The position numbers were made by a program, and so were the translations under genes. A DNA stretch of 64,000 bases from Pilosibacter fragilis. GTDB taxonomy: Bacteria > Bacillota > Clostridia > Lachnospirales > Lachnospiraceae. This document shows, piece after piece, positions 17,359 through 26,731 of this stretch (position 1 is the stretch's first letter; each line of letters starts with the position of its first letter). The stretch spans positions 1-64,000 of the forward strand of contig NZ_JAVYJB010000012.1 of the NCBI RefSeq assembly GCF_032490495.1, given 5' to 3'. The notes under the pieces are model-generated. The model did not search any database, was not told the origin of the DNA, and saw only the letters and a program-made list of their open reading frames with translations.

Positions 17359-18234
17359 ATGGAAATATATCAGCTTCGATATTTTGCATATGCGGCGAAA
17401 TATGAAAATATCACGATGGCGGCGCAGGAATTGAATGTATCCCAGCCTTCCATCAGTAAAGCGATCCAATCACTGGAGCGCGAATTAAAAACAGAGTTGC
17501 TACGGAAAAACGGAAGATCCTGTATGCTTACCCATGATGGGTATTTATTGCAGGAAAGGGTGGTTCCTTTGCTTGAGGAAATAGAACGGCTTCCGTTAGA
17601 ATTCCGTAATAGACAGAAGAAGAAAATGATCCGTTTGAACGTTCTGACCGCAGGGTTGCTTGTTCCGGAATTGATTCGCGAATTTCGGGAGGAAAATCCG
17701 GATGTTTTTTTTCAGGTGTTAGATCGCAGAGAGGCAACCAAATGGGATGTCTGCATTCGAAGTACACTGCCGCAGTATGTGTTCAGCAATGCGGTAAAAT
17801 TGATGGAAGAGCCATTGTATCTCGCGTTTCATAAAGATTCATGGTTGAGAAATATGGAAAAAGTCAGGTTGTCAGATATCAGAAATGAACAATTTGTTAT
17901 GCTGAGAAGCGGAGGAAGTATCCGGACGATTTCAGAAGCAATCTTCGAAAAAGAAGGGATTATTCCGGATATTGCATTTGAATGTGATAACGTTCATGTT
18001 TTGAGACGCATGGTACAGGAAGGGGTGGGGATCACCATCTGGCCAAGGTATTCCTGGAGAGATCACTTGAAAAGCGAGACAGATTTTGCAAATGTCTGTT
18101 ATCGGCCGATCGATAACAACGAATTCAAACGATCCCTGTATCTGATCCTGCAGAAAGATCTAAAAATGACAGAAGAATTGGAGAAATTCTGTAAATACAC
18201 GGAAAAATATTTTAATAGTATCAAAGAAGAATAA
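17359..18234 (+). CDS. LysR-family transcriptional regulator
   Basis: A 291-residue LysR protein: helix-turn-helix at about residues 15-36 (ENITMAAQELNVSQPSISKA) and a C-terminal effector domain. The ATG at 17359 is set by GGGGGGAG 8 bases upstream; a GTG at 17350 lies inside that site. It is followed, in the same direction, by the promoter of the ABC importer operon, so it is a likely regulator of that operon or of the 2HCT transporter before it. Confidence 0.9.
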   Translation: MEIYQLRYFAYAAKYENITMAAQELNVSQPSISKAIQSLERELKTELLRKNGRSCMLTHDGYLLQERVVPLLEEIERLPLEFRNRQKKKMIRLNVLTAGLLVPELIREFREENPDVFFQVLDRREATKWDVCIRSTLPQYVFSNAVKLMEEPLYLAFHKDSWLRNMEKVRLSDIRNEQFVMLRSGGSIRTISEAIFEKEGIIPDIAFECDNVHVLRRMVQEGVGITIWPRYSWRDHLKSETDFANVCYRPIDNNEFKRSLYLILQKDLKMTEELEKFCKYTEKYFNSIKEE

Positions 18235-18290
18235 GTAAAATTATGCCAAATTCATTCGAAATGAGAATGTAAGTCATTCATGAATAATAT

Positions 18291-18319
18291 TTGAACAATA
18301 TATATAATTATTATATAAT
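18291..18319 (+). promoter_or_regulatory. Promoter of the ABC importer operon
   Basis: TTGAAC at 18291-18296, a 17-base spacer and TATAAT at 18314-18319. Transcription would begin near 18326, giving a leader of about 140 bases that contains the structure described next. Confidence 0.78.
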
Positions 18320-18332
18320 TGACTCATAAAAG

Positions 18333-18412
18333 AAAGCGCATCTTTTTTAAGAATCAGCCATATCAATCTATGGTGAAGGCCCAGGAGACCTTCTTAAAAA
18401 GGAGCGCTTTTG
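18333..18412 (+). promoter_or_regulatory. Structured 5' leader of the ABC importer operon (unidentified RNA element)
   Basis: A nested fold is visible: AAAGCGC pairs with GCGCTTT, then TTTTTAAGAA with TTCTTAAAAA, enclosing a small hairpin CCATA-TCAATC-TATGG and an unpaired GGTGAAGGCCCAGGAGACC-like segment. The closing stem is followed by TTTTG, a weak T tract. It may be an attenuator, a protein-binding leader or an unknown riboswitch. I could not match it to a known class by eye. Confidence 0.55.
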
Positions 18413-18467
18413 TCGTGTTTATATCATTTTTGTTACCAGTAGTTGTTGATTACAAAAGGAGGAAATC

Positions 18468-20087
18468 ATGAAAAAAAGGTTTTATCGTATTACGGCAGCA
18501 GCGCTCATGACAACGATGCTTGCAGCAAGTATGGTCGGATGTTCAAAATCGTCATCCGGTGGTTCGGCTACGACAGCGGGAGCCGAGACAGCTGATCCGG
18601 GAAAGCAGACAACAGGAACGGCAGATGCGTCAGGTGATCTGAATCCCTTGACTCCGCCGGAAGGTGTTCAATTAAAAGAAGATCTCGCGATGGGATTGAA
18701 ATCAAAACATACAACGATCGATACTATGGAAGTAAGTAACAACCAGCATAACTATATGTTTCGAATGGTGCATGATACACTGGTTCACTTTAACAATACG
18801 ACAAATGAGCTGGAACCGCAGCTTGCGACAGAGTGGAGCACCGACGATGGCGGAAAGACATATATCTTTAAATTGAGAGATGGCGTAAAATTCCACAACG
18901 GTGAAACGTTAAAAGCATCTGATGTTGTATTTACATTTAACAGAATGCAGGGAACAACATCCAGCAACAACTTATATACAAAGCTAGAATCAGTTGAGGC
19001 AGTCGATGATATGACAGTAAAGATCGTTCTTATCAATCCGAACCTTGACTGGCCATATATGATGACGATACCGACTACATCGATTCTCAGTGAAAAAGCA
19101 GTTACCGATGATCCGACAGAAGGAACAGGAATCGGAACAGGTCCATGGCAGATCGATTCCTATGAATTTGGAAACTATACGAAGCTCGTTGCATTTGAGG
19201 ACAGCTGGAGAGGTGCTCCGAACGCGAAGACTTTCACATTCCGCTATATTCCGGAAGATTCTGCCCGTCTGATCGCATTACAGAACGGGGAAGTTGATAT
19301 CTGTATGGAGCCGGCAACGATCGAGCTTGGAACGATCGAGGATGATCCGAATCTGGATCTGATCAGTTATGACGGCGGATCTCTTTCCTACTTTGCGTTT
19401 AATACACAGAAGTCCCCGGCAGACAATGAAGATCTTCGAAAAGCAGTTGCATACGGAATTGACGTTGACAGCATTATCGCTGTAGCAGCAGAGGGACGTG
19501 GAAAGAAAGCAACCTCTTTCTGGGGCTGGAATGAATATGGATTTTATGACTGTGGCGGTTATGAGTACAATCCGGATAAAGCAAAAGAGTATCTGGCAAA
19601 GGCATATCCGAACGGCGGCGCAACACTTGATGTTACTGTAAGCGGCGCAGAGAGAAAGACAATTGCGGAGATGGTACAGAGCCAGCTTAAGGAGATCGGA
19701 ATCGCGATCAATATTGTAGAGCTCGACTCCGCAGGCCTCAGCACAAGTACAACAAAGGGTGACCATCAGTCCTGTATCTACGGTATGGGATTCAATATCT
19801 TCGGTGATGATGCAAGAAGAATCCTTCAGCCGGGTTCTGCAGTAAACAAAGCACACTACGATGATCCGGAAGTCATGGAGCTTCTTGACAAGGCTGTTGC
19901 AGAAACAGATGAGGCAAAGAGAAAAGAGTATTATAAAGAGATTCAGGAAAATGTTCATGAGCATGTTCCGTATATTCCACTTTACTATGCAGATGGTTTT
20001 ATCGGTGTGAAAAAGGGAACCGGAGGAATCGATATTTATCCGACTTCCCATCACGATTACTCTAAAGTTTTTGTACCGGCAAACTAA
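18468..20087 (+). CDS. ABC importer substrate-binding lipoprotein (peptide/opine SBP family 5)
   Basis: A 539-residue extracellular lipoprotein that should capture an oligopeptide or similar solute. The signal peptide ends in the lipobox MVGC with the lipidated Cys at residue 25, followed by a Ser/Gly/Thr spacer. SBP_bac_5 features include LATEWSTDDGGKTYIFKLRD and GVKFHNGETLKASDVVFTFN around residues 125-165. AAAGGAGG lies just before ATG. It is the first gene of a five-gene importer with two permeases and two ATPases. The peptidase genes downstream favour a peptide cargo. Confidence 0.93.
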   Translation: MKKRFYRITAAALMTTMLAASMVGCSKSSSGGSATTAGAETADPGKQTTGTADASGDLNPLTPPEGVQLKEDLAMGLKSKHTTIDTMEVSNNQHNYMFRMVHDTLVHFNNTTNELEPQLATEWSTDDGGKTYIFKLRDGVKFHNGETLKASDVVFTFNRMQGTTSSNNLYTKLESVEAVDDMTVKIVLINPNLDWPYMMTIPTTSILSEKAVTDDPTEGTGIGTGPWQIDSYEFGNYTKLVAFEDSWRGAPNAKTFTFRYIPEDSARLIALQNGEVDICMEPATIELGTIEDDPNLDLISYDGGSLSYFAFNTQKSPADNEDLRKAVAYGIDVDSIIAVAAEGRGKKATSFWGWNEYGFYDCGGYEYNPDKAKEYLAKAYPNGGATLDVTVSGAERKTIAEMVQSQLKEIGIAINIVELDSAGLSTSTTKGDHQSCIYGMGFNIFGDDARRILQPGSAVNKAHYDDPEVMELLDKAVAETDEAKRKEYYKEIQENVHEHVPYIPLYYADGFIGVKKGTGGIDIYPTSHHDYSKVFVPAN

Positions 20088-20170
20088 ATGTAGGAATCTT
20101 ATCAGCGGACCGCTATTGCGGTCCGCAACTAATATGAGTCAGAATACGAAAGAAAGCAAAGGAGGATCCT

Positions 20171-21124
20171 ATGCATCGTTATATTATAAAGCGATTACTC
20201 ATGATGATTCCGGTTATCATCGGCGTCTCATTTCTTGTGTTTTTTATCATGGATCTGGCACCCGGAGATGCGGTAGATCTTATGGCACCAGAGGGTGCGA
20301 CCACTGAGGAGCTCGCGGAGATCCGTCATGATCTTGGACTTGATAAGCCAGTGGTTCTGCGCTATGCAGATTATATGATCGGAATGCTCCATGGTGATAT
20401 GGGCGTTTCTTATGTGTCAAAGACCGATGTGTTTTCCACATATGTAGAAAAACTTCCGGCAACGATTAAACTTTCTTTTGCATCTATTCTTGTTTCAATC
20501 CTTTTATCAGTTCCTCTGGGTATTTATTCTGCGACAAAGCAGGGAAGTATTCAGGATAATATTAGTATGATTCTGGCGATGCTTGGACTATCGATGCCAA
20601 ACTTCTGGCTTGGCCTTCTGCTGATCATCGCATTTTCCCTCAATCTTCATTGGTTCCCATCGGGCGGTGATCAGACGCTGTCGTCGATCGTACTTCCGGC
20701 TGTCACGATCGGTACAGGTCTGATGGCAACACTGACCAGAACGACAAGATCGTCAATGTTGGATGTTCTGAAGCAGGAGTATTTAAGAACTGCCAGGGCA
20801 AAGGGAATCTCGGAAAAAACAGTCATTATGTCTCATGCGCTCCGAAATGCTTTGATCCCGATCATTACGATCATGGGAACACAGTTAGCGGGAGTACTTG
20901 GAGGAAGTGTCCTGACAGAAACTGTATTTGCATGGCCGGGAGTCGGTCGTCTGATCGTCGATTCACTAAACATGAGAGATACTCCGTTGGTAACCGGCAG
21001 CATTATTATGACGACAATTCTTGTAAGTATTGTTTTACTTATCGTTGACCTTTTATATGCAGCGGTGGATCCACGGATCAAGGCACAGTATGCAACCGTA
21101 AAAAGGAGGAAAAAGAATGGCTAA
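20171..21124 (+). CDS. ABC importer permease, DppB/OppB type
   Basis: A 317-residue membrane protein with about six helices. It has the N-terminal YIIKRLLMMIPVIIGVSFLV segment of the family and the ATPase-docking EAA-like loop YLRTARAKGISEKTVIMSHA near residue 205. AAAGGAGG precedes the ATG. It overlaps the next permease by 8 bases, so the pair is translationally coupled and should form the heterodimeric channel. Confidence 0.93.
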   Translation: MHRYIIKRLLMMIPVIIGVSFLVFFIMDLAPGDAVDLMAPEGATTEELAEIRHDLGLDKPVVLRYADYMIGMLHGDMGVSYVSKTDVFSTYVEKLPATIKLSFASILVSILLSVPLGIYSATKQGSIQDNISMILAMLGLSMPNFWLGLLLIIAFSLNLHWFPSGGDQTLSSIVLPAVTIGTGLMATLTRTTRSSMLDVLKQEYLRTARAKGISEKTVIMSHALRNALIPIITIMGTQLAGVLGGSVLTETVFAWPGVGRLIVDSLNMRDTPLVTGSIIMTTILVSIVLLIVDLLYAAVDPRIKAQYATVKRRKKNG

Positions 21125-21998
21125 AACGGTAAAAAACGCTCCGAGAAAAGCAAGAAGCCAGATGGCTGAGGTACTGCATCAGTTCCGGAAAAATAAAGGT
21201 GCGATGCTTGGCGGTATGCTCGTCCTTGTTATTATATTTATTGCTGTTTTTGCAGATTTCCTTCTTGATTACGATACACAGGTAATTGGTCAGAATCTTG
21301 CGGAACGTCTTCAGAGCCCAAATGCGAATCACTGGTTTGGAACAGATGAACTTGGGCGTGATATTTTCTGCAGAATCCTGTACGGAACAAGATTTTCATG
21401 TTCAGTAGGACTGGTTGCCGTGACGATCGGTCTTGTTATCGGCGTAACGCTGGGAGCTATCGCAGGTTTCTTCGGAGGCTGGCTGGAAGAATTGATCATG
21501 CGCTGTACCGATATTCTCGGAGCAGTTCCGAATATGCTTATGGCGATCGTTATCGTTTCCGTACTTGGACAGAGTATCTGGAACCTGATGCTTGCGGTTG
21601 GAATTACGAGTGTTCCCCAGTTTGTCCGGATTACAAGAGCGGCTGTCCTTACTGTCCGGAACCAGGAATATGTGGAAGCATCGAAGGCAATTGGACTCAA
21701 CAACAGAAAGATCATATTTAAACATATTCTTCCGAACTGCCTGTCTCCGATCATTGTTCAGGCAACGCTCCGGGTAGCATCCGCGATCATTTCTGCATCA
21801 AGCCTTAGCTTCCTGGGTCTTGGTGTTCCGGCTCCGTCTCCGGAGTGGGGAGCTCTTTTATCAGGAGGAAGAAAATATATCCGTGACTATTCTTATATGA
21901 CATTGTTCCCGGGACTTGCGATCATGATTACGGTACTTGCACTGAATCTGATGGGTGATGGCCTTCGCGATGCCCTTGATCCAAAATTAAAGAAATAG
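21117..21998 (+). CDS. ABC importer permease, DppC/OppC type
   Basis: A 293-residue membrane protein, second half of the channel. The family segment HWFGTDELGRDIFCRILYGT lies at about residues 65-84, and the EAA loop YVEASKAIGLNNRKIIFKHI near residue 185. AAAAGGAGG lies upstream of ATG within the end of dppB. It ends 10 bases before the first ATPase gene. Confidence 0.93.
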   Translation: MAKTVKNAPRKARSQMAEVLHQFRKNKGAMLGGMLVLVIIFIAVFADFLLDYDTQVIGQNLAERLQSPNANHWFGTDELGRDIFCRILYGTRFSCSVGLVAVTIGLVIGVTLGAIAGFFGGWLEELIMRCTDILGAVPNMLMAIVIVSVLGQSIWNLMLAVGITSVPQFVRITRAAVLTVRNQEYVEASKAIGLNNRKIIFKHILPNCLSPIIVQATLRVASAIISASSLSFLGLGVPAPSPEWGALLSGGRKYIRDYSYMTLFPGLAIMITVLALNLMGDGLRDALDPKLKK

Positions 21999-22008
21999 GA
22001 GGGCGAAT

Positions 22009-23010
22009 ATGGCAGAGAATGTTCTTGAACTCAAAAATCTTCGTGTAAAATATGAATTGGAGGAAGATACCGTTGAGGCTGTAAACGGTGTCAATATCCA
22101 GCTAAAACAGGGAGAAACGCTTGGCCTTGTTGGAGAGACGGGTGCCGGTAAAACAACTACGGCCTTATCCCTTTTAAGATTGATCGATTCCCCTCCGGGA
22201 GTTATGGAATGCGATAAAATGGAGATCTGCGGGGAAGATGTTCTTGGGATGAATGAATCCGAACTGGAGCATATCCGGGGAACGCTCGTATCTATGATCT
22301 TCCAGGATCCGATGACTTCGCTGAACCCGGTATTTACCGTGGGACAGCAGATCGCAGAGAGTCTGCTCCGTCATGAAAAGGTGAATCATGAAGAAGCCTG
22401 GAAGAAGGCGGAAGATATGCTGGAGCTTGTTGGAATTCCGAGAGAACGTGCGATTGAATATCCGCATCAGTTTTCCGGCGGAATGAAGCAGCGAGTTATT
22501 ATTGCAATCGCCCTTGCCTGCAGTCCGAAATTGCTGATTGCGGATGAACCGACAACCGCATTGGATGTAACGATTCAGGCACAGATCCTTCATCTGATGA
22601 GAGAACTGAAAGAGAAAAAGAATACATCCGTGATCATGATCACCCATGATCTGGGTATCGTAGCAGAGACGTGTGACAGGGTGGCTGTTATGTATGCCGG
22701 AAAGATCATCGAGGAAGGAACCTTGGATGAAGTTTTCAATCATACACTCCATCCATATACAGAAGGTTTATTCAACTCATTACCAAATATTAAAAATAGA
22801 ACGGCAAGACTTCGACCGATCCATGGTTTGATGCCGGATCCGACGGATCTTCCGGAAGGATGCGCGTTTGCTCCGAGATGTAACTATGCAACAGAGGCAT
22901 GTAAAAAGAGAAGACCGGATCTTGTAACATTCACAGGAACACATAAGGCTGCCTGCCTTGCATATGAAGACAAAGATTTCCATATCGAGAGGGGGAAAAA
23001 GAATGGCTGA
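22009..23010 (+). CDS. ABC importer ATP-binding protein, DppD/OppD type
   Basis: A 333-residue ATPase powering the importer. Walker A GETGAGKTT near residue 43, Q-loop in FQDPMTSLNP, signature FSGGMKQRV, Walker B LLIADEPTTALDV and switch histidine in ITHDLGI are all present. The C-terminal oligopeptide-transporter domain ends with the Cys-containing stretch CAFAPRCNYATEACKKRRPD typical of OppD, which binds a [4Fe-4S] cluster in some members. Its last 8 bases overlap the next ATPase gene. Confidence 0.94.
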   Translation: MAENVLELKNLRVKYELEEDTVEAVNGVNIQLKQGETLGLVGETGAGKTTTALSLLRLIDSPPGVMECDKMEICGEDVLGMNESELEHIRGTLVSMIFQDPMTSLNPVFTVGQQIAESLLRHEKVNHEEAWKKAEDMLELVGIPRERAIEYPHQFSGGMKQRVIIAIALACSPKLLIADEPTTALDVTIQAQILHLMRELKEKKNTSVIMITHDLGIVAETCDRVAVMYAGKIIEEGTLDEVFNHTLHPYTEGLFNSLPNIKNRTARLRPIHGLMPDPTDLPEGCAFAPRCNYATEACKKRRPDLVTFTGTHKAACLAYEDKDFHIERGKKNG

Positions 23011-23971
23011 TACGATTCTTGAAGTCAAAAATTTGAAAAAGTATTTTAAAACAGCCAGGGGAACCCTGCATGCGGTCGATGACGTGAGTTTTACGATCGA
23101 GAGGGGAAGGACGCTTGGAATTGTAGGAGAATCCGGCTGTGGTAAATCGACAACCGGTCGTGCGATTCTGAGATTATTAGAGCCGACATCCGGAAAGGTG
23201 GTCTTTGACGGAAAAGACATCACTTCTCTGAGTGCAGCTGAAATGAGAAAGATGAGAAGTGACATGCAGATCATCTTCCAGGATCCTTTTTCTTCGTTGG
23301 ACCCGAGAAAAACGGTCAGCCAGACGATCGCAGAACCGATCATAGAGAACAAGATCCTGAAGGACAAAAAAGCAATTGAGGCACGCGTGAAGGAACTGAT
23401 GGAAACAGTAGGTCTTGCGCAGCGTCTCGTCAATACATACCCGCATGAGCTTGATGGTGGAAGAAGACAGAGAATCGGAATTGCCAGAGCGCTGGCGATG
23501 AACCCGAAATTTATTGTCTGCGATGAGCCGGTATCCGCACTGGATGTGTCCATTCAGGCACAGATCCTGAATCTACTTCAGGATCTGAAAGAGCAGATGG
23601 GGCTGACCTTTATTTTTATCACGCATGACCTCTCGGTTGTTAATCACTTTGCGGATGAGATTGCGGTTATGTATCTTGGTCAGTTGATCGAGAAGGCACC
23701 GACCGAGGAGCTTTTCGATCATCCGATCCATCCGTATACGCGGGCACTTCTCTCCGCGATTCCGATCCCGGAAGTTGGAATCAGCCGTCCGGAAAGAATC
23801 CTCTTAAAAGGCGAGATTAGTTCTCCGATCGATCCGCCGGATGAGTGCAGATTTGCAAAGAGATGTATTTATACCTGTGACCAGTGTCATCAGTCATGTC
23901 CGAAGCTTATGGAAGTCAGACCGGGTCATTTTGTTTCCTGTCATTTGTGGAAGGATTTTTTAAGTGAGTGA
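23003..23971 (+). CDS. ABC importer ATP-binding protein, DppF/OppF type
   Basis: A 322-residue ATPase from the ATG at 23003, which follows GGGGGAAAAAG and overlaps the stop of the upstream gene (ATGGCTGA). Walker A GESGCGKSTT, Q-loop FQDPFSSLDP, Walker B FIVCDEPVSALDV and the switch histidine in ITHDLSV are normal. The ABC signature reads ELDGGRRQR rather than LSGGQ; from memory this variant is seen in other clostridial OppF proteins and is not a sign of decay. A Cys-rich tail (CRFAKRCIYTCDQCHQSCPK) again fits the Opp/Dpp group. Confidence 0.93.
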   Translation: MADTILEVKNLKKYFKTARGTLHAVDDVSFTIERGRTLGIVGESGCGKSTTGRAILRLLEPTSGKVVFDGKDITSLSAAEMRKMRSDMQIIFQDPFSSLDPRKTVSQTIAEPIIENKILKDKKAIEARVKELMETVGLAQRLVNTYPHELDGGRRQRIGIARALAMNPKFIVCDEPVSALDVSIQAQILNLLQDLKEQMGLTFIFITHDLSVVNHFADEIAVMYLGQLIEKAPTEELFDHPIHPYTRALLSAIPIPEVGISRPERILLKGEISSPIDPPDECRFAKRCIYTCDQCHQSCPKLMEVRPGHFVSCHLWKDFLSE

Positions 23972-23988
23972 ATATAGGAGGATAAAGC

Positions 23989-25254
23989 ATGTATCAGGTA
24001 TCAGAGCGGGTAAAAAAACAGTTTGCATATACAATGAGTATTCCGTGTGTAAAGGAAGCTATGAAATTTATACAGGAAGATGAGAGGAATACGATTGAAG
24101 AACAGAAAGAACTGGTTCTCATAGAGGCTCCGACGAGAGAGGAAGAAAAACGAGCTGCGGTCATGATGGAAAAATTTAAAGCTCTTGGCCTTGAAAATGT
24201 TCACATTGACCGCGGTGGAAATGTTGTTGGCCTTCGAAGAGGAAGCGGCAAAGGACCGAAGGTATTGATCGAGGGTCATCTGGATACAGTCTTTCCATTT
24301 GGAACGGTACATGGTGTAGAGGAGAGAGACGGATTCCTCTACGCACCGGGAATCGGTGATGATACGAGAGCACTGGCAATGCTGTTGGGACTTTTAAGAG
24401 CATTGAATCAGAACGAGATCAAGACATTCGGAGACATTGTATTTGTGGCAACTACCCGCGAGGAAGGTATGGGTGGCCTCGGCGGAATGAAAGATTTCCT
24501 GAATGATAATGACGACATTGATATTTCACTCACAATTGATAACAATGACATGAGCGCACTGATCTTCGAGGCGACAAGCGGAGAAACCTACGAGGTCAAC
24601 TTTTATGGTATCGGCGGTCATGCGTTTGGATCGTTTGGCGAGATGGCACAGCCGATCCATGCAGCAGCCAGAGCAGTTGCGAAGATCGCTGATTTTACAG
24701 TTCCATCAGATCCGAAGACAAGCTTCTGTGTCTCAAATTTCCACGGTGGAACTGCGGCTGGAGTGCATGCGATCGCATCGCAGGCAACCATCAAATTTAA
24801 TTTCAGATCAAATTCACCGGAGGAGCTTGCAAAGCTTCGCACAAAAATCTTTGATGCGATCGAAGAAGCATGTCGGGAAGAAACAGAAAAATGGGGAAAA
24901 GATGAGATCACCTGGGATAAAAACCTGATCAGTCAGGTTCCGGGCGGAACTCAGGATTCCCATACACCACTGGTAGAATCCGCGTGGCTTGGTTTGAAGT
25001 CTCTGGATATTGAACCGGTATTCCATAAAGGCGGCTGCACAAATGCGAACGTAGCGGTTTCGAAAGGAATTCCATCGATCTGTCTTGGACGCGCGTTTGC
25101 ACCGGATGAAAATAGAAAAAATATAATGAATCATAGTGTTCATGAAAAGTTTCCGATCACCGACTCATATAAGGCAGTTCAGCAGGCATTTATGGTATTG
25201 ATGATGGCAGCAGGAATCGACGGGGAGACTAATTCTGTTGTGGAGGGAAAATAG
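23989..25254 (+). CDS. M20-family metallopeptidase/amidohydrolase
   Basis: A 421-residue cytosolic enzyme, probably hydrolysing the imported peptide or N-acyl compound. Metal-site motifs are IEGHLDTVFP (about residues 95-104), GIGDDTRALAM with the bridging Asp, TTREEGMGGLGG with the catalytic Glu pair, and a late histidine in MNHSVHEKF. A dimerisation lid sits in the middle (FYGIGGHAFGSFG). ATG is 17 bases after the ATPase stop, behind ATAGGAGG, so it is part of the operon. It resembles PepT/YgeY-type members; exact substrate unknown. Confidence 0.88.
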   Translation: MYQVSERVKKQFAYTMSIPCVKEAMKFIQEDERNTIEEQKELVLIEAPTREEEKRAAVMMEKFKALGLENVHIDRGGNVVGLRRGSGKGPKVLIEGHLDTVFPFGTVHGVEERDGFLYAPGIGDDTRALAMLLGLLRALNQNEIKTFGDIVFVATTREEGMGGLGGMKDFLNDNDDIDISLTIDNNDMSALIFEATSGETYEVNFYGIGGHAFGSFGEMAQPIHAAARAVAKIADFTVPSDPKTSFCVSNFHGGTAAGVHAIASQATIKFNFRSNSPEELAKLRTKIFDAIEEACREETEKWGKDEITWDKNLISQVPGGTQDSHTPLVESAWLGLKSLDIEPVFHKGGCTNANVAVSKGIPSICLGRAFAPDENRKNIMNHSVHEKFPITDSYKAVQQAFMVLMMAAGIDGETNSVVEGK

Positions 25255-25257
25255 ATT

Positions 25258-26553
25258 ATGAAGAAAATGACACTGATCGCTACAGGAGATGCGTTTATCA
25301 CAAGAAGATTTCCGGAAGGCGGTTATGAAGGATTTGAGCAGGTCAGAGACGTGATCAGTCAGTATGATGTGAAATTTTCGAATCTGGAGATGACATTCCA
25401 CAATGAGGAAGGATATCCGGCAGCATTTTCCGGAGGAACCTGGGCAATGGCAGATCCAAGAACCCTTGATGATATGAGATCGTTTGGTTTTAATCTGTTT
25501 AATACGGCAAATAATCATTCCTGTGACTACAGTCATGGAGGCGTTCTTGCGACGATCCGGAATCTCGAAGAGAGAGACATGATCTTTGCCGGAACAGGAA
25601 AAAATCTTTCCGAGGCATCAAAACCATGCTATCTGGAGACGAAAAACGGACGTGTCGCAATGATTGCGGTCTCTTCAAGCTTCCATGAGTCAGGAATGGC
25701 TGGTGGACAGAGCGCGGAATTGATCGGAAGACCTGGATTAAATCCTCTTCGTTATGAAACGATTTACCATGTCACGGAAGAGAATTATAAGAAAGCAGAA
25801 GAACTGGCGGCGCTTACAAAGATCAACGCAACGATGGAGCGGTCTGTAAAAAATGGATATAAGAATCCGCCGGCTTCCGGAACACTGCCCTTTGGAACAT
25901 ACAAATTTGTTCTGGATGAAAAAGACTGGATCGAGAGCGTTCCATTCCCGGCTGATATGGAACGTGTCGAGAAGGAGATCATTGAGGCAAAAAAACAGGC
26001 AGATATCGTTCTTGTAAGCTTTCATGGTCATGAGACAGATGGGGAAGACACAACGGTTCCATCCATGTTCCTTGAGACATTTTCAAGAAGATGTGTGGAT
26101 GCGGGAGTTGATGCGGTAATCGGACACGGACCGCATGAACTTCGTGGAATTGAGATCTATCACGGAGCGCCTATCTTCTACAGTCTGGGAAATTTCCTCT
26201 TTGAGACAGAAACTGTGGAAAAGCAGCCTTACGATGCATACATAAATAAAAAAATGCCGCTGGATACCAAGGTTGGTGCTTATATGGATGCCCGTAGTAA
26301 AAATGGCACGGCCGGATACGGAGTGCTTCCGGAGATCTGGTTATCCGTGATGGCAGGCTGGACCATGGAAGATGGACATTTAACAGAAATCAAACTGTAT
26401 CCGATTTCTCTTGGAATGACAGAAAAAAGGCCGCAAAAAGGAGTTCCGGTGTTGACCGGTGATGAGAACGTACTGTCATACCTGGCAGAGCTTTCAAAAC
26501 CTTATGGAACTGAGATGGAAATTAAAGACGGCGTAGGAACGATCAGCCTTTAA
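25258..26553 (+). CDS. CapA-family protein (poly-gamma-glutamate biosynthesis type metallophosphatase fold)
   Basis: A 431-residue protein with the PGA_cap domain: ATGDAFITRRF at the N-terminus, FSNLEMTF, TANNHSCDYSHGG, VSFHGHETDG, VIGHGPHELRGIEIY and SLGNFLFE in the order expected for this calcineurin-like fold. It starts 3 bases after the M20 stop, with GAGGGAAA inside the upstream gene, so the two are translationally coupled. It has no signal peptide, unlike CapA of capsule loci, which suggests a cytosolic hydrolase acting with the M20 enzyme. Substrate unknown. Confidence 0.85.
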   Translation: MKKMTLIATGDAFITRRFPEGGYEGFEQVRDVISQYDVKFSNLEMTFHNEEGYPAAFSGGTWAMADPRTLDDMRSFGFNLFNTANNHSCDYSHGGVLATIRNLEERDMIFAGTGKNLSEASKPCYLETKNGRVAMIAVSSSFHESGMAGGQSAELIGRPGLNPLRYETIYHVTEENYKKAEELAALTKINATMERSVKNGYKNPPASGTLPFGTYKFVLDEKDWIESVPFPADMERVEKEIIEAKKQADIVLVSFHGHETDGEDTTVPSMFLETFSRRCVDAGVDAVIGHGPHELRGIEIYHGAPIFYSLGNFLFETETVEKQPYDAYINKKMPLDTKVGAYMDARSKNGTAGYGVLPEIWLSVMAGWTMEDGHLTEIKLYPISLGMTEKRPQKGVPVLTGDENVLSYLAELSKPYGTEMEIKDGVGTISL

Positions 26554-26575
26554 AGAAGATAGAAGGTGAGCGGAT

Positions 26576-26638
26576 ATGGAAGAGAGAAAGCGTAAAATTC
26601 TGAGCGAAATTGATCGGGACAGGGAAGAACTTGAATAA
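26576..26638 (+). pseudogene. N-terminal stub of an M20-type amidohydrolase (20 residues)
   Basis: An ATG with GAAGGTGAG upstream opens a frame MEERKRKILSEIDRDREELE that stops after 20 codons. The wording (KILSEID..REEL) resembles the first helix of aminobenzoyl-glutamate/YgeY-type M20 enzymes. The rest of such a gene is absent; the DNA then passes into a hairpin and the serine hydrolase gene. It could also be a leader peptide, but the M20-like start beside another M20 gene favours a deletion remnant. Confidence 0.5.
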
Positions 26639-26670
26639 ATCGATCAGAATCGATATAATCAATATGAAGA

Positions 26671-26711
26671 CTGCGCGCCTGTGTGAGAATCAGATCACCA
26701 GGTGCGCGCAG
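26671..26711 (+). other. GC-rich stem-loop before the serine hydrolase gene
   Basis: CTGCGCGCCTG pairs with CAGGTGCGCGCAG. No T tract follows, so it is not a clear terminator and could mark an mRNA boundary inside the operon. Confidence 0.6.
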
Positions 26712-26731
26712 CGTAAAGGAGAGGAGTACCT

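Noticed and set aside
23003..23971. Degenerate ABC signature (LDGGRRQR) as a sign of a dead ATPase
   Set aside because: All other ATPase motifs are perfect and, as far as I recall, the variant is normal in many clostridial OppF proteins.
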